Position numbers and translations under genes: made by a program. Source: Synaphobranchus kaupii (Eukaryota > Chordata > Actinopteri > Anguilliformes > Synaphobranchidae). From it: a stretch of DNA of 64,000 nucleotides. The notes beneath the pieces are model-generated. The model saw only the letters and a list, made by a program, of their open reading frames with translations. It was not told where the DNA came from and made no database searches. This document shows, one piece after another, positions 52,951 to 63,364 of this stretch. How positions within the stretch are numbered: position 1 is the first letter of the stretch; every line of letters starts with the position of its first letter. The stretch spans positions 106,836,105 through 106,900,104 of the forward strand of contig CM056380.1 of the NCBI GenBank assembly GCA_029718625.1, written 5' to 3'.

Positions 52951-53343
52951 TGTGACGACCCTAGCGGCCTCTGCTGGTGTATACCTGCGGGTGCCGCTGG
53001 GTATCTCCATGCCAATCAGGGGAACTGTTTGCGACCGCATAAAAGGACGCCGTTTCCATCTTGTGTTCCCTCCTGATCCTCCTCCCGAGAGCCTGGCGTT
53101 TGGCCAGTGTGTTTTTCCGTTGATTTGCTTTTTGTTTGTTTGTTTGTTTGTTTGTTTGTTACTTTGAGCTCACACGCTCTACACACTTACACGCATCCAT
53201 TTTCTCCTTATTCGTTTGTATATATGACTACACGTGTCCATTCATTTCATATTGATTTCTTATTATAAATAAATATTATTTTATATAACATCACAAGCTT
53301 GGTCGTGGTCTCCGTCTTTCATGTTGCCCCTTTCCTAGTCACA
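52951..53343 (+). repeat. 5' LTR, 393 bp
   Basis: Starts tgtgacgacc and ends cctagtcaca, giving TG...CA with short inverted ends tgtgac/gtcaca. A TATA-like gcataaaagg is at 53037, and a polyadenylation-like aataaatatt near 53266. Confidence 0.85.
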
Positions 53344-53349
53344 TGAAAT

Positions 53350-53359
53350 TGGGGGCTCG
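53350..53359 (+). promoter_or_regulatory. primer binding site, tRNA-Pro type
   Basis: tgggggctcg, six bases after the LTR, is complementary to the 3' end of tRNA-Pro as I recall it. The match does not extend far beyond 10 bases. Confidence 0.5.
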
Positions 53360-53904
53360 CGCCGAGATTTGTTGTGCCTTTGGGGCTCTTTTCATAGATA
53401 TTTTGATTACCGTTTCCAGAGTACGCGGGAGCACTGGAATTTCGGTAGGGTTGGAGACAAGGCCAGTTTGTGATTTGGTGTTACATTTGATTAACCTGTT
53501 ACGTTTATTTATTGCTTATTTGTAGTTTTTTTTAGTTTATTTTTCTCTCTAGAGGAGGATTGGAATGTTTTGGAGCTCCGTTCTTACAGTCCGTGTTTTT
53601 GGCTTTTTGGGAATCCTGCTGGGTGAAGAGTGAGTAAGAAACTACATTGAGTAATCACATTGGAGCACGTCTTTTATCCTGATTAGGCTGAAGCGGCGTG
53701 GCACTCTGAGGTACGTTGAGCACCCGGTTATGTGTTAAATCTGTGCGGTGAACGGATACCAAGATATAGCCTACGTCGAATCCCAAACGGCTCCTCCGGG
53801 TGGTGTTATTTGGTGTATATTTAATTTCCTTACTAGCTGCATGAAGACTAGGGGCTCGGTAGGAGCTAGTGAGTTAGCTAGTTTAGGAACACCCACTGGT
53901 GTAA

Positions 53905-54470
53905 ACCTCTAGAGGGTTAGGTGAGTTGGTTATTGAGGGACCTAGGGTTAAAGCTCTAGAGGGTTAGGTGAGTTGGTTATTGAGGGACCTAGGGTTAAAG
54001 CTCTAGAGGGTTAGGTGAGTTGGTTATTGAGGGACCTAGGGTTAAAGCTCTAGAGGGTTAGGTGAGTTGGTTATTGAGGGACCTAGGGTTAAAGCTCTAG
54101 AGGGTTAGGTGAGTTGGTTATTGAGGGACCTAGGGTTAAAGCTCTAGAGGGTTAGGTGAGTTGGTTATTGAGGGACCTAGGGTTAAAGCTCTAGAGGGTT
54201 AGGTGAGTTGGTTATTGAGGGACCTAGGGTTAAAGCTCTAGAGGGTTAGGTGAGTTGGTTATTGAGGGACCTAGGGTTAAAGCTCTAGAGGGTTAGGTGA
54301 GTTGATTATTGAGGGACCTAGGGTTAAAGCTCTAGAGGGTTAGGTGAGTTAGTTATTGAGGGACCTAGGGTTAAAGCTCTAGAGGGTTAGGTGAGTTGGT
54401 TATTGAGGGACCTAGGGTTAAAGCTCTAGAGGGTTAGGTGAGTTGGTTATTGAGGGACCTAGGGTTAAAG
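53905..54470. repeat. 47-bp minisatellite, about 12 copies
   Basis: The unit is gctctagagggttaggtgag then ttggttattgagggacctagggttaaa. Copies are nearly identical, with rare single changes. It contains telomere-like gggttagg and tagggtta in each unit. The last copy runs in frame into gag. Confidence 0.96.
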
Positions 54471-55241
54471 CCTTTGTTGATAATCAGTCTCATGATGATT
54501 TCCTTGTTCTCACTGTCCCTGATTTGAAGGATCTCTTAGAGCATTGGAAGGTTGCGTTAAGTGATTTTTCCAAGTTGGGTAAAAGTTCTAGGCGGAAGCG
54601 TGATTGGCAGAATGCGGTTGCTACAATATCGATGACTAAAGATTTCAGTCCAGAAGCTGTAGTTTTGCCTCCCACACCTGTTGTGTTTCTTTCATCAACT
54701 GGGACTGACTCAAGTGTCAGTGATACCGAGGAGTTGGGCAAGTTAAGTCGAAGTGCTTTAAAAGGCTCAGGAGTTGGCCCTAAAAGAAAAATTGGCTTTG
54801 GAACAATTGGCTTTTGACAGAGAAAAACTGGCTATGCAAGAAAAGATGCAAAAAGCCTAAAATGAAATCCGTTTGGCTATTGAAACTCAAAAAGCCGATA
54901 ATGAGTTCCGTTTAGCGAAATTGGCTGCGCTGGGAAAAACGCCTAATTTAGATGCATCAGCATTGGAACCAAGGGCCTCATTTATAAAAATGTTCTTAGA
55001 TTTATACTTGAACTCAGTCTTACGATCATTTCCGACGGTGTGCTTACGTTCAATTCATAAAAGATACTGAGCATAAAAAACCATGCTTACGCAGGTTCTA
55101 AGAAGCCCATTTGTGACTTACGCACCTGTGATCTATAAATCTCAAATGAACTTAAAATTGACGGCACCTGAACGTGCCTTGCAATCAGCGATTTCCCCTT
55201 ATATAATGCTAGCACAAATGAGGGTTTAGTCAGGAATAACC

Positions 55242-56218
55242 ATGGACCAAAGGAGAAAAGCGAACTTTCTGGAAGACGAACTCACGGCGATGGTAGAGGA
55301 GATTGAAGACAGGCAACACGTATTATTCGGTGGACTAAATAGTGGGTTGACAAACAAAGCCAAACAGGTAGCTTGGGAGTGTGTCGCCGCTGCAGTGAAC
55401 GAGGTGGGGCAGCAAGACAGAACTGTGGCTGATCTGAAAAAGAAATGGTCTGACCTTAAACTGCAAGGGAAAAAAAGAAGAGTCATACATAACCGCAGCA
55501 TTAAGGCAACGGGAGGGGGGCCTGGCACGCCGGAGCTCTCCCAAATGGACCAGCGCATCGCGGCAATCATTGGGGAAAGCGCATACACTGGCACATGCTC
55601 CGACGGCGACAGTGAATGTTTCAAAAAAGGTGCGTTTCTTCTATTTTGCTTTTTTGCTTTTATTTTTATTTTTCATATTGTTTAATCCCAACTTTTACAT
55701 CGTTTAGCAGTAACACCGGCAACAGTGAAGTCGGCGCGCGAAACCCCTACGACTGCATCACTGGATCACGGTAAGTAATTAAGAGAATGTGAAACTTGGT
55801 TGTCAGTGACTTCATATACAAGACACGCACTGATTTATTTTATTCTTTTATTCACATAGAAACGGGGGCAGCTGCGTTGCAGCCCGTGCGCCGGGTGAGT
55901 GTGCCCCCTCCACCAAGGGCAGCTGCGTTGCAGCCCGTGCGTCCTCCACCCAGGGATGAAGTCCGTGAGGCCCCGGTTCCCAAGCATCACAGACCCGCAG
56001 GTGCCAGGAGTGAGGGGGAAGGTTCGGCCACAGGTGTCGAGGGTCCATCCCCGTCTGCGTCCACGTCTACAGGTCGCGTGTTGACCTCCTCAGTCCTGCA
56101 AACCCAGAACGAGTTGAACACATTGGTTGGGCAGATTGTGACTGAACTCTCAAGAACACGCAAGGTTTTGATTCATTTACATAATGCAATTGTTGAACGT
56201 TTTCCACAACGTGAATAA
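55242..56218 (+). CDS. Harbinger Myb/SANT-like accessory protein (NAIF1-like), intact
   Basis: Three exons: 55242-55629, 55708-55770 and 55860-56218; phases match and give 269 residues. ATG in ataaccatgg. The N-terminus (FLEDELTAMVEEIEDRQHVL, then VADLKKKWSDLK) is a Myb/SANT-like trihelix domain. The middle is Pro/Arg-rich with a duplicated AALQPVR motif. The C-terminus (LNTLVGQIVTELSR) is a probable helix. In Harbinger systems this protein binds the transposon ends and brings the transposase to the nucleus. The last 42 bases overlap the 3' end of the convergent transposase. Confidence 0.9.
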
Positions 56219-57762
56219 AATACCCATGCTTTGTATGTTGTCTGGCATTCTGTTTCTTACCACCAATCTCTGTATGAGCTGCCGCCTCCTTCTCACTGCA
56301 TCAGCCGGGGCAGGTGCTTCATTGGGTGGTGGGTTAGGAGGCTCTTGGGGGTCCATTCTAATCTCCGCATCCATTCCAATACCATGCCTCAGGGCTATGT
56401 TGTGGAGCACACCACATGCCAGTATTATGCGTGTCACCTTTGATTGGCGAGGGAATCCATTCATTCTTAAAACAGGCCACCATTTTATATTTAGGTTTGA
56501 AATTGCACACCCCAATGTTCTTGTCAAACAAACTTGCACTACAGTTACTGAGATGTCCCCTTGAAATCTGTTTGCATTTTGTTGCAGTGCTAGTGGAAAC
56601 GATAGGAATCAGCTGATTCCATTCGTTTACACTAGCATTGCTACAAAATGAACAAGCTTCAAGGGGACATCTCAGTAACCGTAGTGCCAAATTAAAAACT
56701 GTTTTCAGCTATTTGGCCAGAACCTTTGGGTGTGCAATTTCAAACCTAAATATAAAATGTTGCTATAAGTAAGTTGACCCATTTTAAAACTAAATGTAAG
56801 TTTTGTATTTTTTGTAAAATTAAGTTACCTTCTCTGGCTTGTAGAGGAGTTTTCCACCTGATGCATCAAGGCAACGCCACCTGCCCTTCAGCAGTCCGAT
56901 GGTGCGCTCCACAACCGACCTTGTTCTGCCGTGCGCCAAATTGTAGCGCAGTTCCTCTGCTGTTCGGGGATCGGCAAAGGGAGTGAGAAGCCACGTTTTC
57001 AGTGGATAGCCCCGGTCACCTAATAGGGTAAAACCGTTATTACATTATTTTGCACGGTTAATAGGCTATTATATACTGAAAAGAAAAAGAACTCACCGAG
57101 AAGCCACCCGTCTCCACTCTCACCAGCTTCTAGACGCAGGCCTACTCTGCTGTGGCGCAGAATGAATGAGTCGTGCGTAGACCCTGGCCACTTGGAGCAT
57201 ACATTCAGTAGTTGCATACGGGCATCGCAGATCTGAACATTCAATGAATGGAAATTCTTCCTGTTAACATATGCATGTTCATCTACAGACGGTGCGCGTA
57301 AGGCAATATGCGTGCAGTCAACTGCACCTATGACCCCAGGGAAATTAAATGAGCGGACAAACTCGGCTTTGACGCGCGCCTGTTCGTCGGCTGTAAATGG
57401 GTAACTAATGTATCTCGTGGACAATACGTGCAGAATCGCCTCGATCACTTGTGGCAGGATGCGGCTGAGTGATGGCTGTGACATACCCGACCTGTCACTC
57501 ATTTCCCTCTGGAATGTCCCAGTAGCGAGGAATCCCAGAGTGGACAGTACTTGGACAGATACGAGTATGGCATGATTACAGCGCGTCTTCCTTTCCAGAT
57601 TAGGGGCTAAATCCACACACAAATCTAACAGCATATGTCTTGGGAGACTAAAGCGACTTATAAGCCATGGATCATCATGCGCAAAAAAGTCATTCCGGTC
57701 TCTGAAAACTCCCTTCTAAAAGCACGGTTTTCAATGTCTTCCAATAACGCAAGGACAGCCAT
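56177..57762 (-). pseudogene. Harbinger (HARBI1-like) DDE transposase, one frameshift
   Basis: Three exons on the minus strand: 57762-57097, 57019-56829 and 56437-56177, with good splice sites (donors gtgagt and gtaact) and matching phases. Starts MAVLALLEDIENRAFRR, then one base is lost near 57712, after which the frame reads HDDPWLISRF and MLLDLCVDLAPNLERK. DDE core: GVIGAVDCTHIAL (first Asp), GSTHDSFILRHS (second), and [17 protein letters not shown] (Glu). Without the frameshift it would be of near-usual HARBI1 length (about 340-350). Intron 2 holds a MITE. Confidence 0.9.
56481..56760. mobile_element. foldback MITE in intron 2 of the Harbinger transposase
   Basis: cattttatatttaggtttga is mirrored at the right end, and inner arms gagatgtccccttga and tcaaggggacatctc are also inverted. 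About 280 bp. No coding. Confidence 0.8.
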
Positions 57763-59196
57763 GGTTACTTTTTTCTGATTTGACACACTATTTATAGAAC
57801 ATCGCATCCTGTTTTTAATTCAAAACGCCTTGCATCTGGCAATTAATTCCTCACATCTTTAATTGATAATTCCTATCAAATTGTTCATAACACTAATGCA
57901 ATATTCACCAGACTTGGACGTATATGCGTCCCAAACTGCAATACCCCTACATAACCAGCAGGAAAATCACTTACGTCAAGTCTAGACTTTGCGTAGAGAT
58001 AAGATCATTTCCACGTCAATGTAAGGTTTTATAAATAACTACTTATACGTGGTTTTCTGCGTAAGTCATACCTAAGATCAAAATTGATCGTAAGTCCATT
58101 TTATAAATGAGGCCCCAGGTGATCGTAGTTCTGACATTTCGCGTCATATACGTCTGGTTCCAACGTTTGATGAAAAAGATCCAGACATGTTTTTTTTGGT
58201 GTTTGAACATACAGCTGAGTCTCGAGGTTGGTCAGAGAAGGACCGGATTCTCTTGTTACAGTCTGTTCTCACTGGTAAGGCCCGAGAGGCTTATTCTGTT
58301 CTTATGCAAGTTTTCACTTATGCTGATCTTAAAGATGCCGTCTTGACAGCATATGAGCTAGTGCCCGAAGCGTAACGCCGAAAATTTAGAACTTGGGAGG
58401 AAAGCTGACCGCCAGACTAATGTTGAATTCGTGCGAGAGTTGAGTTTGCACTTTAAGCGTTGGTGTAATGCCTCTGATGCGGCTGACGATTATGACCGCT
58501 TGTGGAATTTAATTCTCTTGGAGCAGTTTAAGAATACTCTTCCCGATCATGCTGCGGCTTATTTGTCTCAGCAGCAGGGTGTTGCCACAGCCGCGAAAGC
58601 TGCGGTTCTGGTTGATAATTATAATTTGACGCAAAAACATCAATATCAAGTGTATAAGGCTAAAGGTAATTCTCATAATTCTCCACGAGTTGGCAGTAGC
58701 AGTTCACATTCTTCTCGTTTTTCTTGGCGTGACCTACATCATGACCGTTCTTCCAAGGTAGTGCAAATTCTTAAAGGTACTGACGGAAGGTGTGATGAAA
58801 CCCGTGTTTGTTTTGCCTGTAAAAACAAGGGGCATTTCAATAAAGAGTGTCCGGTGCATAAATATAACTCTTCAAAGTCATCTGACCGAGATAGATTCTC
58901 TAGAGCAGGGGTTCTTAAACTTTTTCATCTTGGGACCCAAAAGAGAAATTTTGTGTGTCCCTGGGACCCAAGCTCAGGAACGCATAATTAATTGCCATAT
59001 CTAAGTTAGCCTACTATCAATAAAGACAAAAAAACGATTCAAAATAATCAAATTTATAGAATTTCACATTAATACATCTCTCACGTCACAAAACTTCTTC
59101 TTTTTTTTTTACATTGTCAAACACTTTTACTGATCCTCTGTCATTAAACACGAACAGTTAAAATCTCTTGTACATATTAGCACTCCTCCCTTGCAC

Positions 59197-59205
59197 ACAC
59201 ACACA

Positions 59206-59236
<31 letters not shown>

Positions 59237-59264
59237 ACTCTCTCTCACACACACACACGCAATC
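59197..59264. repeat. (CA)n / (CT)n microsatellite in the hAT 3' region
   Basis: Runs of cacacaca with ctctct interruptions. Confidence 0.9.
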
Positions 59265-59311
59265 AGTCCTAATGAGAGGTGTGTCGCTGCTTGAAATTGT
59301 CAACCAGCAGC

Positions 59312-60861
59312 TCAATTCGTGGCTGTTTTGGAGAGTGCCACCCTGAGGTCATGCACAGCATTGAGTCTGTTCCTGTATTTGTTTTTTAGGTAGGCCAGGG
59401 TGGAGAATCCAGATTCACAAGATATGTTGTTCCGAACTGTATCAACACATTCACTGCTTTCCCAGCCAAGGAGGAAAAGTCCTCCTGCTGTAAATGAGCA
59501 ACCCAAAATTGCGTTAGTGTCTTTGCCTGAAAAAGCATCTTGCTGCCATTGCTGGCTTGTAATGTTACCAGAGCCTCCAGCTCTGGCTGACTTAGATCTG
59601 CTGAGGGCACAGCTTGGAAGGGATACCTCACCCACTGAAGCTTTTGAGATACCTGTGGGTCAGGGAAGTATCGCTGAAAGTTCTGCTGCAGGCCAGACAT
59701 ATGCTCAGCTATGTCCTTCACAGCAGCACACAGGGGAACACCTATCTGCTCCTGGTAAGCAGAGAGAACAGGAAACATGACAAGTGCTCCTGCATCCAGC
59801 TGGGATTGCCATAATCCCAGGCGTGCAGTTAATCCTCGGATGCCATCTTCAAGCTCCAAAATGGTTGATTCCTTGCCTTGGAGGCTTGTGTTGAGTGCAT
59901 TCAGCTTTTTAAATATGTCTACTAGGTAAGCCAGTCTTGCCAGCCACAGCTTGTCATGGAAGAGTTCAGCAAGGTCAGTGTCTTCTTTCTCCAGATAGGC
60001 CAGGACCTCTGCTCTTAGTTCCCACAGTCTTTCCAGAACCCTCCCCCTGGACAACCACCTAACCTCACACTGAAACAGCAGATGCTCATATTCTGCTCCC
60101 ATCTCCTTGCACAGCTCTCTGAACAGCCTTGTTTGGAGAGGTCTCTTCTTGATCAGATTCACCACCCTAACAACTGAGTCGAAAACCTCACCTAAGTTAC
60201 GTTGTAGTGCTTTGCTGGCCAAAGCCTCTCTGTGCAGAATGCAATGTGTGACTTTCACACTGGGCACCACTTGACGTACATGAGCTACAAAGCCAGATCT
60301 ACACCCGGTCATACTCCTTGCCCCATCAGTGCAGATTCCAATACAATTTATCCAGTCAAGTTTAAAGTGTTTCAAATGAGTGTCTACCACCCTGAAAATG
60401 GCCTCTCCCCTTGTCGTTGTTTGCAGCTGATCACAGAAGAGAAATTCCTCCTTGATATCGTCATCACATATGTATCTTGCAAAGACCATTAATTGAGGAA
60501 TGCCAGCTACATCTACTGACTCATCTAATTGCAGTGCAAATGTTTTGTGCTCCAACATCTTTCCTACAACTGACTTTTGAATGTCCACTGACATATCTTC
60601 GATTCTTTTGGCAACTGTGTCATTTGAGAGAGGGACTGAGTCCACTTTTTTGGCTGCCTCTTCACCCAGGAGAGAGAGACACACATCCTTTAAGCAAGGT
60701 TTGATCAGCTGCTCTCCAATGGAGTGAGGCTTCTTTGCCTTGGCAATGTTAAGACTGACTAGATAGGATGCTTTCAGTGCAGCTCTGTTCCCTTTGAATG
60801 CCTGGTGGATGCGAGAGAAGGCATTACCATCAAAATCTACCATGTCCAAAAATAATTGCAT
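59312..60861 (-). pseudogene. hAT transposase (ZBED5/SCAND3-like), C-terminal frameshift
   Basis: From MQLFLDMVDFDGNAF. Contains ALQLDESVDVAGIPQLMVFA (first catalytic Asp), GICTDGARSMTG (second) and HCILHREALASK. Near 59425 the frame is lost, and the hAT dimerisation motif GFSTLAYLKNKYRNRLN reads in the next frame, down to about 59312. A TGA lies just upstream of the first Met, where a splice junction to the BED exon would be expected. Close to the domesticated ZBED5/FAM200/SCAND3 group of vertebrate hAT-derived genes. Confidence 0.93.
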
Positions 60862-61273
60862 TAATATTCATATAGCTGTCATAAAAATTAAAAATAATGA
60901 AATCAATGCATCCACCCTAACCCCTCTCAAATATATTTTTCCACCAGCTCTCTTGTTAACTTTGAACAATTTAATCACCCACTGATTAAACCCTATTGAA
61001 ATTGAAATTCTACATGACCTAAAATTGATTACAGCTGGCTAGCTAGCTGCAGATTATCAGCTGCAGTGAGTGACAGAGCTGAGTACACATTACAGCACGC
61101 TCACAGAGCCTTTTTCTACATTAAAAAACGCTAACGTTACGTGTGGACACGGCCTAGCGTTAGCGAATGTTCGTGGCGAAATAAGTTTGATGTTACTTGC
61201 TAGTGAACGTTTGCCTTGTTGAATGCAGGTCAATTACCTAGCTAGCTAACATTAATCACTAACGTTGAGCTAG

Positions 61274-61528
61274 CTAACCAACTACAATAGAAACACACAC
61301 TACTTGGCGGACATTAAAATATCTCCGGATAATATATAATAACCTACTCTTCTGTCTCTTGAAGTTTTCTGCTCTGTTCTGGAAAAACTCCCTCGTCTTT
61401 CCCTCATGCTGTGGGTGCTTCGTTTGCAGGTGTCTTATCAATTTGTTAATTTTAAAACTTTCATTACTTAACACTTCTCCGCACAAAACACACTGCGGGT
61501 GCTCCTCGTTATTTCGCAATGCTCTCAC
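61274..61528 (-). CDS. BED zinc-finger exon of the hAT transposase
   Basis: PQCVLCGEVLSNESFKINKL, then IRHLQTKHP, gives C-X2-C ... H-X4-H, a BED-type DNA-binding finger. The coding part probably ends at a donor gtaggt near 61344, after FKRQK, and splices to the main exon at about 60880. The start of the protein may lie upstream. Confidence 0.8.
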   Translation of the reverse strand: MRALRNNEEHPQCVLCGEVLSNESFKINKLIRHLQTKHPQHEGKTREFFQNRAENFKRQKSRLLYIIRRYFNVRQVVCVSIVVG

Positions 61529-61563
61529 GAAACCGTACGAAAGATATTCGTCTTTATATTTAC

Positions 61564-62965
61564 TAGTGATGTTACGGATGATACCGAAGCTCCGAGCTGT
61601 GTGTCGAGTACGTAGGGCGCTTTCTACAGAAGCCTCGCACCGAAGCTTGTATCACTTTCAGAGAAGCACGTGATCGATGACAAACGAGGCCTCGGGTGCT
61701 GTAGAACCACGTGATCGGTTTGTTTTGCGTTTTGGGCGGAATTAGGGGTTTTGAATTGTAGATATAAAGGAGCGATACCCCCCTTATTTCGAGGGTTGTT
61801 GCGGAGAGTTTGTTATTATTGATATTATTGGTATTGAAAGTTTTTGGAGGATTTTTTTGAGGAATTTTTGGAAGATTTTTATTTATTTTTTTTGTACAAC
61901 TTTTGTACAGTTTTGTCGTTTTTGTACAAAAATAGGCTAATGGAACCTGCATGGAAGCGAAAATATTCTCCTGCTTGGGAATATTTTGACCCGATATCTC
62001 CAAATAAGGCAGGCCTAAGTGGCGTAGATATAAAAACACACTGAAACGCTATTCGAACACTGGGCTAGCAATCGACTGTGCATGTAGGTCGTTGGTTGTT
62101 ATTTTAACGCAACTACAGCAGATTATTACGATTTGTTTAATATTATTATGATTTGATTGTTATTTCTTATTCTTTCTTATTATCATTATCATCTGCATTC
62201 TCAAATGGCATAGTCTATTATTTAATTTTGAAGGTAAAGTGCTTGCTGTCCCTAAAGGAGCTGGCTTACAGCAATAATAACTCGTCCAGGCATTATCGGG
62301 CAATGCATGAAAATGCACCTGCCAATGAGCAAGAAACCAGCGGAGGTTATTTATTTATTTTACTTTTTAATAACAGTTATGGTTGCTTTATCATAATCAT
62401 ACTGACATACATGTTGATAAAAATACATTTGCATGTTGTTATTTTGCCATAGGTTCCAGAAAGCAAGAACTTGATGAGGCCGTTAATAAAAATAAATAAA
62501 AACCTCCCTTTTCAGTCACAAAAGCACCTTCCCTTTCACTGCCCATACTGAAGCACATTCACTTTCACTGCCTGGTTACAGAAGCACTCCCAGTCTCAGA
62601 CCAGAAACACTTTTACTGTTCAATAGAACCCCACACAAATGTTGTCCCCCCTTTATATCAATCTTCCTGTTTTTTTCATTTTGAAAGTTAATATAATATT
62701 ATTACATATATTATTTTATAATATATCTTAGTATAAAACAAATCTAGCCTAATGACAGTTACAAATATAAATTATGAGTATGTTAGTATGTGTATCGCCT
62801 GAGCGGGGTTTTGAACTGGTACTTTTTCGTTGCTCTAAATTACTTTTACCAGCAGGTGTCACTAGTGTACACTGTGTTGAATGAGGCTTCAAATAATGAA
62901 TCTATTTGCGATACAATTGGCTTCAAAGCCTCAGTGCTTCAGGAAGCCTCATTTCGCCATCACTA
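61564..62965. mobile_element. non-coding hAT-type element, 1402 bp, nested in the hAT
   Basis: Ends tagtgatg and catcacta, flanked by atatttac on both sides (61556-61563, 62966-62973), an exact 8-bp duplication. The outer part has repeated aagcctc motifs near both ends. No transposase recognised. Confidence 0.92.
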
Positions 62966-63364
62966 ATATTTACGTTTTGCCATGACTTTTTTAAATCGAA
63001 TCTGACTGACTTACACAGTGACAGCGCAGCAGCATCACTCACTCACTCACTCACGGAGCCAGGTCGCGGAGGGATCTTGAGTAACTATGAGACAGATAGA
63101 CTATAAAAATAGAGACAGACACGCAAAGGGGGAAAAAAAGCACACTGTGGAAATAAGTCCCGGTAACACACAGCTGCTGAGCTAATCAGACACCGGTGGA
63201 AGGAAAGCATAGAACGTAGTGGGCGCATTTTGAACTCGGCGAAATCAGTAAAAAATAAAAAAATTATTATAGATTTCCCTATGCCATGTGGCGACCCACC
63301 ACTAACGGGTCCGCGACCCACTTTGGGTCGCGACCCATAGTTTAAGAAACGCTGCTCTAGAGAG

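Larger units (their letters stand above)
54973..58115. mobile_element. PIF/Harbinger transposon, 3143 bp, two genes
   Basis: Perfect 17-bp inverted ends gggcctcatttataaaa. Flanks CAA (54970-54972) and CAG (58116-58118) fit a 3-bp CWG-type duplication with one change; the rebuilt target reads accaggt. It carries a Myb-like gene (+) and a DDE transposase (-), convergent, the usual Harbinger layout. Inserted in gag. Confidence 0.93.
54443..58905 (+). pseudogene. retrotransposon gag, broken and split by a Harbinger element
   Basis: Part 1 (54443-54972) encodes VPDLKDLLEHWKVALSDFSK and, after a frameshift near 54780, a charged coiled-coil stretch with one stop (54859). Part 2 (58119-58905) has a capsid-like region (GWSEKDRILLLQSVLTGKAR, LKDAVLTAYELVPEA), a stop and frameshift near 58373, and then LSLHFKRWC. 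It ends in a zinc knuckle CFACKNKGHFNKEC (CX2CX4HX4C) that would bind RNA. The SCAN-like capsid region is typical of one group of fish gypsy elements. Confidence 0.85.
58906..63354 (-). mobile_element. hAT transposon, 4449 bp, with 8-bp target duplication
   Basis: Ends caggggttcttaaac and gtttaagaaacgctg are flanked by ctctagag on both sides (58898-58905, 63355-63362). Encodes a BED zinc finger and a hAT transposase on the minus strand. Sits between the zinc knuckle and protease of the gypsy element. Interrupted by a 1.4-kb hAT-type element. Confidence 0.95.

Noticed and set aside
52925..53167. 80-codon ORF
   Set aside because: It lies across the LTR promoter region and ends in a (tttg)n run.
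55848..56084. Additional ORFs opposite or in other frames of the Harbinger Myb gene
   Set aside because: Shadows of the Pro/Arg-rich third exon.
62153..62452. 99-codon ORF inside the inner hAT
   Set aside because: AT-rich hydrophobic stretch without transposase motifs.
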